Origin: Salinicoccus kekensis
GTDB taxonomy: Bacteria; Bacillota; Bacilli; Staphylococcales; Salinicoccaceae
DNA: 64,000 nucleotides
Direction: 5' to 3'
NCBI RefSeq assembly: GCF_900220995.1
Contig: NZ_OBQF01000001.1
Location: 806,001-870,000, forward strand
Shown here: in pieces, positions 36,718 to 46,018 of the stretch
How positions within the stretch are numbered: the stretch's first letter is position 1
Layout: the number at the start of each line of letters is the position of its first letter
Made by a program: the position numbers and the translations under genes
The notes under the pieces: generated by a model
Databases searched by the model: none
What the model was told of the DNA's origin: nothing
The model's input: only the letters and a program-made list of their open reading frames with translations

Positions 36718-36966
36718 ATGAAAAAGATAGTCATATATGTCTTCCGTTTCTATCAAAAAGCCATCTCGCCGATGTTCCCGCCTTCATGCAGGTTTAACCC
36801 GACATGCAGCAATTACGGCATAGAAGCGGTTCAGGAACACGGGGCGCTGAAGGGCAGCTACATGGCTGTGAAGCGCATCCTGAAATGCCATCCGTTCCAT
36901 CCGGGCGGCTATGATCCTGTACCCTTGAACCCCAAAAATTATCCCGACGGCAAATCAAATCACTAG
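36718..36966 (+). CDS. yidD: Membrane protein insertion efficiency factor YidD
   Basis: 82 residues. Family signature [24 protein letters not shown] followed by [14 protein letters not shown]. It helps YidC-dependent insertion of membrane proteins, and in Bacillus the homologue is YtjA. Its last four bases overlap the end of convergent menE, and a shared hairpin covers both stop codons. Confidence 0.94.
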   Translation: MKKIVIYVFRFYQKAISPMFPPSCRFNPTCSNYGIEAVQEHGALKGSYMAVKRILKCHPFHPGGYDPVPLNPKNYPDGKSNH

Positions 36967-36992
36967 TCCGGCCTCCCGGACTGGTGATTTTT
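36954..36992. terminator. Terminator shared by yidD and menE
   Basis: AATCACTAGTCCGG/CCGGACTGGTGATT stem with a short CCT-type loop and a T-run on the plus strand. It contains the stop codons of both convergent genes. Confidence 0.88.
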
Positions 36993-38360
36993 TATATACT
37001 TTTCATAATTTTTCTGCCGGGAGACTTTGCCCGTCGATGTCATGATGACTTCATCAACGAAATGAATTTCACTCGGCATCTTATATCTTGCGAGCGTCTC
37101 CGTGAGATGCTTCAGGATATCCTCTTTGATCCCGGCATCACCCTGGACCAGGAGGACCGGGGTCTCGCCCCACTGCACATCCTGTGCTTTTATGACGACG
37201 CAGGTCTCCACGCCGTCCACTTCATGCACCCTGTCCTCAATCTCTTTTGGATAGATGTTTTCTCCACCGCTGATGATCAAGTCTTTCCGCCGGTCCAGTA
37301 TATAAAGATACCCTTCTTCATCCAGCCGGGCGAGATCGCCGGTCCTGAAATAACCGTCCACCGTCTCCATATCGGCATTCAAATATCCGGGGGTGACATT
37401 TTCCGCCCTCACCAGCAGTTCACCGCCTGCATCCACTTTCAACTCGACATTGTGAAGCGCCTTTCCGACGGTACCGTCCAGGATTTTCCCATCAGTGTAA
37501 GGAATCGAGACGATCTGCGAGCACGTCTCCGTCATGCCGAATGAGTTGTATACCGGGAGCCCGTTATCGAGTGCTTCCTTGAGCACTTTTTTCGTCACAC
37601 CCGCCCCGCCAAGCAGTATCCCTTCAAGATTTTCTCCAAAGTCGCTGCCGGCTTTCAACAGCCGCTGCAGCATTACGGGTACGAGGCTCGTATGTGTAAC
37701 TTTTTCGTCTTTCAGCAATTTAAAAATCTTCTCCTCATCGAATTTATCCACGAGGATGTTCGTGCACTGTGCGATGACGCACCTCAATACAATAGACAGG
37801 CCGGAGATATGGAAGATCGGGTTTACCTGCAGCCATACACTGTCTGCACCATATCCGAACCTCTTCTCACAGCCTTTGGCGGAGGCGTAATGGTTGGAAT
37901 ACGTCTGCTTGACGGCCTTTGCCCGGCCCGTCGTCCCTGATGTGAACATGATGGAGAGTATATCATCCCCGTTGATGGGACGCTCTTCCAGTGGGACAGG
38001 CGCCAGATCATACAACGTCTCAAAACGGACCACTTCAAAGCCTTTCATCTCAAGCGGTTTTGTCGCTATGATCATCTTGACGCCGACATCATTCAATTGC
38101 TGCCTGATTTCATGGGGCGTGAGCCTTGTATTGATGAAAACCATCTCGACGCGGGCCTGCATCATTGCATGGATGAGCTTCAATGATTCGGGTGAGTTGT
38201 AGATGAAGACACCGATTCTGTCCTCGCCGAGGGACTTTATCCTGTCGGCAAGGGTCTGCGCCTCCCTGTACAGTGCTTCATATGTGATTGTTTCGGAATT
38301 GAACTTGACGGCGGTTTTCTCCGGCGCCGCTTCACTTGCCGTTTTCAGCCAGTTCTCCAT
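36963..38360 (-). CDS. menE: o-Succinylbenzoate--CoA ligase
   Basis: 465 residues, ANL (AMP-forming) family. Motifs: [14 protein letters not shown] (P-loop), [13 protein letters not shown] (A5), FRTGDLA, and [18 protein letters not shown] (A8/hinge) with the late lysine in [10 protein letters not shown]. It activates o-succinylbenzoate with CoA in menaquinone synthesis. ATG 38360 has GAGG 8 bases upstream; the open frame to 38507 is unused. A terminator-like hairpin sits directly before the ribosome site. No menC follows, unlike S. aureus. Confidence 0.94.
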   Translation of the reverse strand: MENWLKTASEAAPEKTAVKFNSETITYEALYREAQTLADRIKSLGEDRIGVFIYNSPESLKLIHAMMQARVEMVFINTRLTPHEIRQQLNDVGVKMIIATKPLEMKGFEVVRFETLYDLAPVPLEERPINGDDILSIMFTSGTTGRAKAVKQTYSNHYASAKGCEKRFGYGADSVWLQVNPIFHISGLSIVLRCVIAQCTNILVDKFDEEKIFKLLKDEKVTHTSLVPVMLQRLLKAGSDFGENLEGILLGGAGVTKKVLKEALDNGLPVYNSFGMTETCSQIVSIPYTDGKILDGTVGKALHNVELKVDAGGELLVRAENVTPGYLNADMETVDGYFRTGDLARLDEEGYLYILDRRKDLIISGGENIYPKEIEDRVHEVDGVETCVVIKAQDVQWGETPVLLVQGDAGIKEDILKHLTETLARYKMPSEIHFVDEVIMTSTGKVSRQKNYEKYIKNHQSGRPD

Positions 38361-38372
38361 ATTGGACACCTC

Positions 38373-38398
38373 AAAAAACCCATCGCTCGGATGGGTTT
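38373..38398 (-). terminator. Terminator-like hairpin between menB and menE
   Basis: Minus strand AAACCCATC/GATGGGTTT with a 5-base loop, then TTT; the menE Shine-Dalgarno GAGG follows at once. It probably reduces, rather than stops, transcription into menE. Confidence 0.75.
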
Positions 38399-38403
38399 GA
38401 TTT

Positions 38404-39222
38404 TTACGGGAATTTCGGGAATTGATCGAAATCCGGTTTCCTTTTCTCTTTGAATGCATCGCGGCCTTCTTTCGCCTCTTCCGTCGTATAGTACAGAAGT
38501 GTCGCATCGCCCGCCATCTGCTGGAGGCCGGCGAGGCCGTCCGTGTCGGCGTTCATGGCAGCTTTCAGGAAACGGAGTGCAGTCGGTGAGTGTTCCATCA
38601 TCTGCTCACACCACTTGATCGTTTCATCTTCCAGGCTCTCAAGCGGCACCACCGTGTTGACAAGACCCATTTCAAGCGCCTCGTCCGCATTATACTGGCG
38701 GCATAAGTACCAGATTTCGCGTGCTTTCTTATGTCCGACGATTCTTGCGAGGTATCCTGAGCCGTATCCTGCATCGAATGAACCGACTTTTGGACCGGTC
38801 TGTCCGAATCTTGCATTGTCAGCAGCAATCGTCAGGTCACAGACGACATGGAGCACATGGCCGCCGCCGATCGCATAACCTGCAACCATTGCCACAACCG
38901 GTTTCGGGATGACGCGGATCAGCCTTTGAAGGTCGAGTACGTTCAGTCTCGGAATCTCATCTTCCCCGACGTAACCGCCGTGACCGCGCACTTTCTGGTC
39001 CCCGCCTGAACAGAATGCAAGGTCGCCTTCACCAGTTAAAATGATGACGCTGATATCCTGGTTGTCGCGTGCACGGGTGAATGCATCGATCATCTCCTGG
39101 ACCGTGAGCGGTGTGAATGCATTGCGCACTTCCGGACGGTTGATCGTGATCTTGCCGATGCCGTTGTAATACTCATATTTTATCTCTCTGTATTCTTTTA
39201 ACGTTTGCCATTCTACTGCCAT
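38404..39222 (-). CDS. menB: 1,4-Dihydroxy-2-naphthoyl-CoA synthase
   Basis: 272 residues, crotonase fold. It closes the second naphthoquinone ring from o-succinylbenzoyl-CoA. Seen: [26 protein letters not shown] (oxyanion hole), [12 protein letters not shown], and [31 protein letters not shown], typical of MenB. ATG 39222 is 9 bases after GGAGG; an ATG two codons earlier is too close. Confidence 0.97.
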   Translation of the reverse strand: MAVEWQTLKEYREIKYEYYNGIGKITINRPEVRNAFTPLTVQEMIDAFTRARDNQDISVIILTGEGDLAFCSGGDQKVRGHGGYVGEDEIPRLNVLDLQRLIRVIPKPVVAMVAGYAIGGGHVLHVVCDLTIAADNARFGQTGPKVGSFDAGYGSGYLARIVGHKKAREIWYLCRQYNADEALEMGLVNTVVPLESLEDETIKWCEQMMEHSPTALRFLKAAMNADTDGLAGLQQMAGDATLLYYTTEEAKEGRDAFKEKRKPDFDQFPKFP

Positions 39223-39235
39223 AATCATTTGCCTC

Positions 39236-40021
39236 CTAAGTTAAAAACTCTGATATCATTGTATCAAATTTTTTCTGCGATTCTAAATGAATGTTGTGTC
39301 CGGCGCCCTCCACGACCTCAAATCTTGCATGAGGTATGCTTTCCTGCATCTCTTCGTTGATGGAGACGAACTTCCCATCCCGCTCCCCGGCGATCAGCAG
39401 CACCGGCATTTTAAGTTCAGCCAGCCTGTCCCAATACGCCGGCTGGACGCCTGTGCCGTATTTCCTGAGACTGTCCGCCACTTCTTCCGGTACTTGCGAT
39501 TCCCGCATCTTCCGCTGCTCATGGAACGTCTCTTCCGTCAGGGACTGCTGCGACTGGAATAAACCCATGCTCTCCCATTCATCCAGGAAAGCCCGGTAAT
39601 CATCCGTGATCTTCACTGCCCGCTCTTCATCGATCGCCTGTCGCGCTTCCCTGTCAGACGCGGTCTTGAGACCCGGGGAGGCACTTTCCAGCATCAATGA
39701 ACGGACGCGCTCCGGATGGAGTATGCCGAACGATAAAGCGACCCTGCCGCCCATGGAGTAGCCGAAGACGTGCACTTCACACAGTCCGAGCTCATCCAGC
39801 TTATTTTCAAGGGCGCCGGAGAGCACTTCCATATCATAATCATGTCCCGTGCTCCGTGTGCCCCCGAAACCCGGCAGGTCGATATAGAGTATGTTGAACC
39901 GGCCGCTGAGGGCATCACCCACCTTGCTCAGACTGCCCGAGTCGGCCATGAAGCCGTGCAGCAGCAGCACGGTTTCATCACAACCGTTGTCGCTGAAGTG
40001 ATGATGCAACTTAAATTTCAA
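39236..40021 (-). CDS. menH: SHCHC synthase (alpha/beta hydrolase)
   Basis: 261 residues. Nucleophile elbow GYSMGG intact; [11 protein letters not shown] (oxyanion), Asp in GERDGKF and the final His in GAGHNIHLE. MenH removes pyruvate from SEPHCHC to give SHCHC in menaquinone synthesis. Its start overlaps the 3' end of menD by 11 bases, which supports the assignment over a generic hydrolase. Confidence 0.92.
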   Translation of the reverse strand: MKFKLHHHFSDNGCDETVLLLHGFMADSGSLSKVGDALSGRFNILYIDLPGFGGTRSTGHDYDMEVLSGALENKLDELGLCEVHVFGYSMGGRVALSFGILHPERVRSLMLESASPGLKTASDREARQAIDEERAVKITDDYRAFLDEWESMGLFQSQQSLTEETFHEQRKMRESQVPEEVADSLRKYGTGVQPAYWDRLAELKMPVLLIAGERDGKFVSINEEMQESIPHARFEVVEGAGHNIHLESQKKFDTMISEFLT

Positions 40022-41672
40022 ATTTTTTCACCAGCTGTCCAATTTCTTTTTTGAGTGCCTGATGTGAATTCAGGTTATCGGTGCGGTCGGTCATGATTTC
40101 AATCAGGTTCCTGCCGGATTTTGGAATCACCAATTCATTAAGGTCAGCTGTCGATTCGATTTTGGAGTAAGTGAAGTCATAAAGTTTTGCGGTATGTTCA
40201 AAGTCCAGTCCGAGCGGTGTGCCGAACAATCGCTCGAAATGGTCTTTATTTTCGTACTGCGGCAAAAAGTTGAATATGCCGCCGCCATCATTGTTGAACA
40301 CGACGATGTTGATGTCGATATCATTCAATTTTGCCATGACGAGGCCGTTCATATCATGATAAAGTGCGATATCCCCGATGACGAGCGTGACGCTGTCACT
40401 TGCAGCCATCGCAATCGCAGTCGAGACCACGCCATCAATCCCGTTCGCCCCGCGGTTGGCATAGATTTTATGCTTGAGCCGCGTGTCATAACGCTCGACA
40501 TCCCGAATCGGCATGCTGCTCGAGGCGAAAATGATCCCGTCCGGTGAACGCCTGAGGACTTCATGCATGAAACGCCCTTCATCATCGTAGTCCCCGATTC
40601 TTTCTTCGATATGATTTTTCATCTCCCGGTCGAGCCTGGTGAACATCTCCTTCACCGGTGACGCTCCACCGGTCCCGATCAGCTCTTTAAGTATCGCACC
40701 GGCATCTCCCGTGTAAACCGTTCCCGGCGGCACCGGGAATGTTTTCAGGCCGTCGTATTCACTGATCAATATCTGTGGAACCGAAGAATTGCCCAGGAAG
40801 CGGTTCGTCAGCTTCGATGTGACGGGTTCCCCGACACGCACGATGTAATCGAGTGCATTTTCGAGCTGCCCCAGCTGTTCTTCCGAAAAAGTTGAGAACA
40901 TCAGATCGTGCGTCGTGACGATATGTTCACTGCCGAGGCGTGCATGCTGCCTCGGGTCTGCGATCACCGTGACATTTTCCTGGCTGAAGACCGCCTCCAA
41001 ATCATCAAGTGGACGTGACGTCTCACCGAGGATGATCAGTATGTCACCCGTCAGTTTTTCAACATTGTTATGGATCGTCCGTTCCACCGTTTCGATTTTT
41101 TTCCTGTGGAATAAATCCGTCCGGCTCAAATCCGGCATCAGCGGCTCACGGATCGGGATGTTGAAATGGACCGGTCCTGTATTCGTACCTGTAAAGAACT
41201 GCGCAGCCTGCATCACTTTCGTCTCTATGAGGCCCTTATAATCCTGCGTCCCTTCAGCAACCGGCAGTTCCGTGTAGTATGAAACGTAATTGCTGTACAT
41301 ATCCGCCTGATCGATCGCCTGCGGCGCACCGATATTTTGGAGTTCCGCCGGCCTGTCTGACGTCATGATCACGAGCGGCGAACGGCTGAGGCCCGCTTCA
41401 GCGACCGCCGGCGTATAGTTTGCCGCAGCAGTCCCGGAAGTACATATCAGCCCCACCGGCTTCCTGTCTTTCTTCCCGAGCCCGAGGCCGAAAAACGCGG
41501 CACTCCGCTCATCCGGATGGATATATGTCGTGATCTCCGGATGGATTTCTGCAGCCAGCGCGAGCGGCGTGGACCTTGAGCCCGGCGAGATGACGACTTC
41601 CTCCATGCCACGTGCGTAAAGGCAGTCGATCAGATTGAAGACCTGCGTGGTCAATGCTTCCTGATGATTCAA
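40011..41672 (-). CDS. menD: SEPHCHC synthase MenD (thiamine diphosphate enzyme)
   Basis: 553 residues. PGSRSTPLALAA at the start, CTSGTAAANYTPAV, and the ThDP motif GDIALYHDMNGL through FNNDGGGIFNFLPQ. It condenses isochorismate with 2-oxoglutarate. I chose TTG 41672, which has GGAGG 7 bases upstream and shares bases with the menF stop (overlap of four), typical coupling. Upstream in-frame codons read into menF. Confidence 0.95.
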   Translation of the reverse strand: MNHQEALTTQVFNLIDCLYARGMEEVVISPGSRSTPLALAAEIHPEITTYIHPDERSAAFFGLGLGKKDRKPVGLICTSGTAAANYTPAVAEAGLSRSPLVIMTSDRPAELQNIGAPQAIDQADMYSNYVSYYTELPVAEGTQDYKGLIETKVMQAAQFFTGTNTGPVHFNIPIREPLMPDLSRTDLFHRKKIETVERTIHNNVEKLTGDILIILGETSRPLDDLEAVFSQENVTVIADPRQHARLGSEHIVTTHDLMFSTFSEEQLGQLENALDYIVRVGEPVTSKLTNRFLGNSSVPQILISEYDGLKTFPVPPGTVYTGDAGAILKELIGTGGASPVKEMFTRLDREMKNHIEERIGDYDDEGRFMHEVLRRSPDGIIFASSSMPIRDVERYDTRLKHKIYANRGANGIDGVVSTAIAMAASDSVTLVIGDIALYHDMNGLVMAKLNDIDINIVVFNNDGGGIFNFLPQYENKDHFERLFGTPLGLDFEHTAKLYDFTYSKIESTADLNELVIPKSGRNLIEIMTDRTDNLNSHQALKKEIGQLVKKFEI

Positions 41673-43030
41673 TTCTCCACCTCCAAAACATTCATCATCG
41701 GTGTGAATTTCACGTCCGTTTCCTGGAATTCCTTTTCCGATGACGAACCTTTCACGATGCCGCATCCGGCAAAAAGGGTCGCACTTGTCCTGGAGACGAG
41801 CATGGAGCGCAGGCTCACGACGAACTCTGAGTCGTTATTATCATGGATGAGCCCGATCGGTGCTGCATACAGACCCCGTGTGCCGTATTCCTGATCCTTG
41901 ATGTAGTCTTTCGCGATTTTTTTCGGCAGTCCGCCGACTGCAGGTGTCGGATGGATCGCCTGCAGTATATCGAATACTTCGATGCCGTCATTCAGACTGA
42001 CTTTAATCGGGGTGTGCAGATGATATATATATTTATTTTTCAGGATATGGGGCACTTCATCATATTCGATGATGTAACTGAAAGGCTTCAAGTCTTCAAC
42101 AATCGACTGCCTCACCAGTTCATGCTCATAACGGTTCTTCTCATCGTGCAGGAGAAAATTCTGCTGATACGTATTATCATCCTCATCATCCGTCCTTGGG
42201 GCGGAACCCGCTATCGCATTCGTCCAGAGCTGGTTGTCTTCGATTTCAAAGAGGCGCTCGGGTGATTTCGAAACGAAAGCACTCGTGCCCTTTTCATAGT
42301 AGACGGTATAAGTTTCTTTCTCATCCTTCAGACGGTCCAGTATGAACAGCGGGTCGATGCCGGATTTGAATGTGATCAGGCGCTGCCTGGCAAGGACGAC
42401 TTTCATGAAAGTCTCCTCATCGAGCACTTCCACCGCTTCATCCACAAGTTCTTTCCATTCATCCGGGAAGATGTCCTTGATGATGCTGACTTCAGCCTTT
42501 TCATAAGCGTCGGGTTCCGTCTGTGATAGCCCACTCAGTACCTCCGACAAATCCGCCAATGCCTCCGTCAGCTTCTGCGAATGCTGCGGGATGGTATAAA
42601 AAACTTCCTGACGCACCAGATCGAACTGATAGACCGGCAGATGGAATTCGACCATCTGGAAATCGGACCATTCATCGTTTGTATCTTTATCATCGAATTT
42701 CACCCCGCCGAATAAACTCAGGCGCGATGACAAATCACCATTGAGCGGTACCATCTGTATGCTGTTGTAAAGATCGTTTTTCTCGGAAGTTAAGGATGCT
42801 GCTTTGAATTTGTCCCTGGAGATACTCTTCCTGTATCCTATACCGATATTGTCAAATCCACCGTCTTTCGACTGGAACCAATAGCGCTCGCCCGCATAAT
42901 CCTTGAAATAAGTGAACAACTGGGCATGGCTGATATCATATTCGTGAATCGGTATATGTAAAGTGATATATTTTGAATCAGAGTCTATAATCACTTCCTC
43001 GACTAAATCTTCATATTCTACCAAATTCAT
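41669..43030 (-). CDS. menF: Isochorismate synthase
   Basis: About 453 residues. The chorismate-binding domain is complete: TNAIAGSAPRT, HPTPAVGGLPK, GLYAAPIGLI, and FAGCGIVKGSSSEKEFQET. It makes isochorismate, the first committed step to menaquinone. Start ATG 43030 is likely, although its ribosome site is weak. First gene of the leftward menF-D-H-B-E operon, divergent from menA across about 130 bases. Confidence 0.93.
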   Translation of the reverse strand: MNLVEYEDLVEEVIIDSDSKYITLHIPIHEYDISHAQLFTYFKDYAGERYWFQSKDGGFDNIGIGYRKSISRDKFKAASLTSEKNDLYNSIQMVPLNGDLSSRLSLFGGVKFDDKDTNDEWSDFQMVEFHLPVYQFDLVRQEVFYTIPQHSQKLTEALADLSEVLSGLSQTEPDAYEKAEVSIIKDIFPDEWKELVDEAVEVLDEETFMKVVLARQRLITFKSGIDPLFILDRLKDEKETYTVYYEKGTSAFVSKSPERLFEIEDNQLWTNAIAGSAPRTDDEDDNTYQQNFLLHDEKNRYEHELVRQSIVEDLKPFSYIIEYDEVPHILKNKYIYHLHTPIKVSLNDGIEVFDILQAIHPTPAVGGLPKKIAKDYIKDQEYGTRGLYAAPIGLIHDNNDSEFVVSLRSMLVSRTSATLFAGCGIVKGSSSEKEFQETDVKFTPMMNVLEVEN

Positions 43031-43157
43031 TCTTTTACACTTCTTTCTCCATAGATACTCATATTTTATCATTTATTGGCTATACTGTGTATCCAGAGTT
43101 ATCATTTAAGGCGACAAATATGATAATATTAACTCGTCAACTTAAAGGTAAAGGAAG

Positions 43158-44081
43158 ATGAATGTGCAAGGTCCAGATACTCATACAGGCATCAAAAAAT
43201 ACATAAGCTTAACGAGACCCCATACGCTGACTGCAAGTTTCGTCCCCGTCCTCGTCGGAACCTTCAGCGTCCTGCTGTTCGGCCCGATAAGGTGGGACAT
43301 GTTCATAGCCATGCTGGTTGCAACGCTACTGATACAGTCCGCGACCAATATGTTCAATGAATACTTCGATTACAAGCGCGGGCTCGATACCCGCGACTCT
43401 GTCGGCATTGCAGGTGCAATCGTGAGGAACGGCATGTCCCCGCGGTCCGTCTTCAATATCGCGGTCATATTCTACATCATCGCTGCAGCCATCGGACTTT
43501 ATATCGCGTTCAATTCATCACTGTGGATACTCGTCATCGGAGTGGTGTCGATGGCGGTCGGATATTTTTATACCGGCGGCCCCGTCCCGATTTCCTGGAC
43601 GCCTTTCGGTGAAATCTTTGCCGGGCTCTTCATGGGCACGGTGATCATCATGATCACGTTTTTCATCCATACGGGCACGCTCCACTACTTCCCGCTGCTG
43701 ATGTCCATACCGGTCGCGATCACCATCGGGCTCCTTAATATGGCAAATAATATAAGGGACCGTAAGAAAGATCAGGAAAGCGGACGTAAAACATTCGTCA
43801 TCCTCGTCGGCAAGCCGGTTGCGGTACTCACGTCTGCAGCACTGCTCGCCTTCTGCTACGTCTTCCTGATATGGATTGCGCTTTTCGAATCCTTCGGTTC
43901 GGTATTCCTGCTTCTGCCATTGTTGTCCGCCCCGCTCGCATTCAAAACCGTCGTGAAGTGGAAAAATGGCGACACCCCGGTCGAACTGATTCCGGCAATG
44001 GCTTCCATGGGCAAATTGAATACGATGTTCGGCCTGCTGCTGTCGATCGGTCTCCTGATTTACGGCATCACCGGCATCTGA
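43158..44081 (+). CDS. menA: 1,4-Dihydroxy-2-naphthoate polyprenyltransferase
   Basis: 307 residues, UbiA family with about 8-9 membrane helices. Prenyl-diphosphate motifs NMFNEYFDYKRGLDTRD and NNIRDRKKDQESGR are present. It attaches the isoprenoid tail to DHNA at the membrane. The start may be ATG 43158 or GTG 43164; the GTG has the better distance from AAAGGA. Divergent from menF. An imperfect TTATCA/TGATAA inverted repeat lies in the shared upstream region. Confidence 0.94.
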   Translation: MNVQGPDTHTGIKKYISLTRPHTLTASFVPVLVGTFSVLLFGPIRWDMFIAMLVATLLIQSATNMFNEYFDYKRGLDTRDSVGIAGAIVRNGMSPRSVFNIAVIFYIIAAAIGLYIAFNSSLWILVIGVVSMAVGYFYTGGPVPISWTPFGEIFAGLFMGTVIIMITFFIHTGTLHYFPLLMSIPVAITIGLLNMANNIRDRKKDQESGRKTFVILVGKPVAVLTSAALLAFCYVFLIWIALFESFGSVFLLLPLLSAPLAFKTVVKWKNGDTPVELIPAMASMGKLNTMFGLLLSIGLLIYGITGI

Positions 44082-44083
44082 TG

Positions 44084-44114
44084 AAAAACCTCTTCGAATG
44101 AAGAGGTTTTTTCA
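44084..44114 (+). terminator. Terminator of menA
   Basis: AAAACCTCTT/AAGAGGTTTT stem with a 6-base loop and six T. Confidence 0.9.
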
Positions 44115-44293
44115 TTTCCCCCAACATATCAGAAATTCCAGCGACAGCATATGAAAAGCTGCTGTAAAACAATAATTCCATATAATTTAAGGGGAAACCC
44201 GCTTCATTACTTCAAAATCCGGAATAAAAATTGATTATTTGTCAAAATATTATTATAATTGTGATGTATCTATAAATTAGGGGGAAACTAAAG

Positions 44294-45031
44294 ATGAGTC
44301 TAAAAAAATATTTGCTCGCAGGCGGACTTTCCACAGTTCTGCTTCTTGGAGCGTGTAACGGGGATGACACCACCGAAGAAGAAACTGATGATGCAGCAAC
44401 AGAAGAAGCCGGGGAAACTGGAGAAGATACTGCTGATGAGGAGGAAGAAGAGGAAGAAGAAGAAGATACAGCAGCCGAGGAGGATGCTGGATCCGAAGAT
44501 TCGGCCGACAGTGAATCAGGCAGCGATGGAGAAATTACATATTCAGGTGAATATGGAGACTTTGTTGTGGCCGGTTTCGAACAGTACACTTTAGAACCGG
44601 AAGAAGCTGAAGAGGAAGAAGAGGAGGAGGAAGAAGAGGAAGCTGAAGAAGCCGAACCGACTGAACTTGTACTCATCGAATTTGAATATACAAACAACGG
44701 AGATGTACCGACGACTCCGGAAGAAGCTTTCGGACTTGAGATGGCTGTAAGACAGCTGGCTGAAAGCGGAGATATAACGCTGGATAACCTGACTATGGAT
44801 CTGCCTGAAGACCATGAGCAATCAGACCTTGTCGACCAATCAGTCGAACTTGTCGAGCCAGGTGAATCAGCCACTGCTCTTGTAGCCTACGGCCCTGTGG
44901 ACACTACGCTTGAAACAGCACTTCAAAGCCGTAATGACGATTCTCTCAATGAAACGATCGAACTGGAAGACACCGGCACTGAAGAAACCGATGACGAAGA
45001 AGAAGAGGAAGAAGAGGATTCCGAAGAGTAA
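44294..45031 (+). CDS. Acidic lipoprotein with DUF5067/DUF4352-like domain (paralogue 2)
   Basis: 245 residues. Signal peptide KKYLLAGGLST with lipobox LGAC (Cys21) matches lipoproteins 1 and 3. A Glu-rich linker (about 25-75), an Ig-like domain (about 78-225: YGDFVVAGFEQY, LVLIEFEYTNNGDVPTTP, Glu run inserted at about 105-117) and an acidic tail follow. The domain resembles DUF5067/DUF4352 secreted immunoprotective-type folds. Promoter TTGATT-17-TATAAT looks SigA-dependent, unlike the paralogues. Confidence 0.78.
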   Translation: MSLKKYLLAGGLSTVLLLGACNGDDTTEEETDDAATEEAGETGEDTADEEEEEEEEEDTAAEEDAGSEDSADSESGSDGEITYSGEYGDFVVAGFEQYTLEPEEAEEEEEEEEEEEAEEAEPTELVLIEFEYTNNGDVPTTPEEAFGLEMAVRQLAESGDITLDNLTMDLPEDHEQSDLVDQSVELVEPGESATALVAYGPVDTTLETALQSRNDDSLNETIELEDTGTEETDDEEEEEEEDSEE

Positions 45032-45054
45032 AAGTGAATTTACAGGATGCCTCA

Positions 45055-45086
45055 GGGCCCGGGTTTATGAACCCCGGCCCTTTTTT
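45055..45086 (+). terminator. Terminator of acidic lipoprotein 2
   Basis: GGGCCCGGGTT/AACCCCGGCCC stem (one mismatch), TATG loop and six T. Confidence 0.85.
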
Positions 45087-45160
45087 CAATATCGTTCTGC
45101 TTGATTTTTACACCTCACATGTTGTTATAATGAATTCAGAGCTAATTGGAGGGGTAAAAG

Positions 45161-45424
45161 ATGGTGGATATTAATCTTAAGACAATTGATGAATCTGAGG
45201 AAGAAGTCATCGTGAAGAATCATTCTTTCCAGGATGAGGGAGAAGCGAAAGATCTGTATTATAAATTGACGGAGGAGTATGCGGAACAATCCGTACCTTT
45301 CTTTGAAAAAGATGAAAAACTGATTAAAATCGAACTGGTGAAAAAAGACTCGGATGAAATGGATTCCGAATGCTATTTGGAGTACAGCAGAGAGCTGCTC
45401 CACAGCCTGAGCGAAAGAATCTGA
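45161..45424 (+). CDS. Small acidic hypothetical protein
   Basis: 87 residues, soluble, charged (many Glu, Asp, Lys), predicted mixed helix and strand. No motif that I recognise. A strong GGAGG site and an extended -10 (TGTTATAAT) upstream, plus its own terminator, indicate a real monocistronic gene. Function unknown. Confidence 0.72.
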   Translation: MVDINLKTIDESEEEVIVKNHSFQDEGEAKDLYYKLTEEYAEQSVPFFEKDEKLIKIELVKKDSDEMDSECYLEYSRELLHSLSERI

Positions 45425-45450
45425 ATATGATCCCGGCCAGCTGAAATCAA

Positions 45451-45493
45451 AAATGGCGGCTCATCGTGATACCTGATGAGCCGCCATTTTTTC
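45451..45493. terminator. Bidirectional terminator
   Basis: AAAATGGCGGCTCATC with a perfect complementary arm, 9-base loop, and T-run. It lies between convergent hypothetical genes. Confidence 0.93.
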
Positions 45494-45512
45494 ATGCCTT
45501 TTATATGCCCGG

Positions 45513-45998
45513 TCATTTAAACACCGGCTTCAATATGATATCGACATCCTTGTTTTCCCTCACGGTGATTTTTATCTCGTCCGGCATTTCATCCAGGTAA
45601 TATGAATAAGTCATCTCTTCTTTCGGCTGCACCACGGTCGTGCCGAGGAAATTCATGCTGATTAGATGACTGATGTCACGGATGCGCTTTGAATCAATCC
45701 GGACGATATCACCGTCCACTTCTTCCGGTGCCTTGAAGCTCGGGTGATGTCCATTATCGAAAATTTCAGTGCCGTTCGAATATAACCTGACATCTGTCAG
45801 GACCACAGACTGATCCGATTCATTCGACACTTTGAAACGGTACAATTTTTCATCGTCCATCTCATCTTTAGTGGTCTGCTCATCCTTCAACTTGAGCTTC
45901 ACTGCCGACTTCCGTTTTACAAGGAGTATCTGCGCCAGGATTCCAATCAGCACCGCTGCGGCGATGATTAAAATTACAGAACCAATATCCATAAGCAT
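45513..45998 (-). CDS. Single-pass membrane hypothetical protein
   Basis: 161 residues. One N-terminal membrane helix (about 6-27), then a positively charged stretch and a beta-rich domain with YRFKVSNESDQSVVLTDVRLYSNG, resembling an Ig-like fold. No enzyme motif. ATG 45998 is preceded by AAGG; ATG 45992 is an alternative. It follows the PLP-enzyme gene by about 20 bases and may share its transcript. Function unknown. Confidence 0.65.
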   Translation of the reverse strand: MLMDIGSVILIIAAAVLIGILAQILLVKRKSAVKLKLKDEQTTKDEMDDEKLYRFKVSNESDQSVVLTDVRLYSNGTEIFDNGHHPSFKAPEEVDGDIVRIDSKRIRDISHLISMNFLGTTVVQPKEEMTYSYYLDEMPDEIKITVRENKDVDIILKPVFK

Positions 45999-46018
45999 CG
46001 ACTGCCTTTTCTTCCAGA

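Noticed and set aside
44242-44874. 210-codon Ser-rich minus-strand frame
   Set aside because: Created by the GAA/GAG-rich coding of acidic lipoprotein 2 read backwards; same for other Ser- or Arg-rich frames opposite acidic genes.
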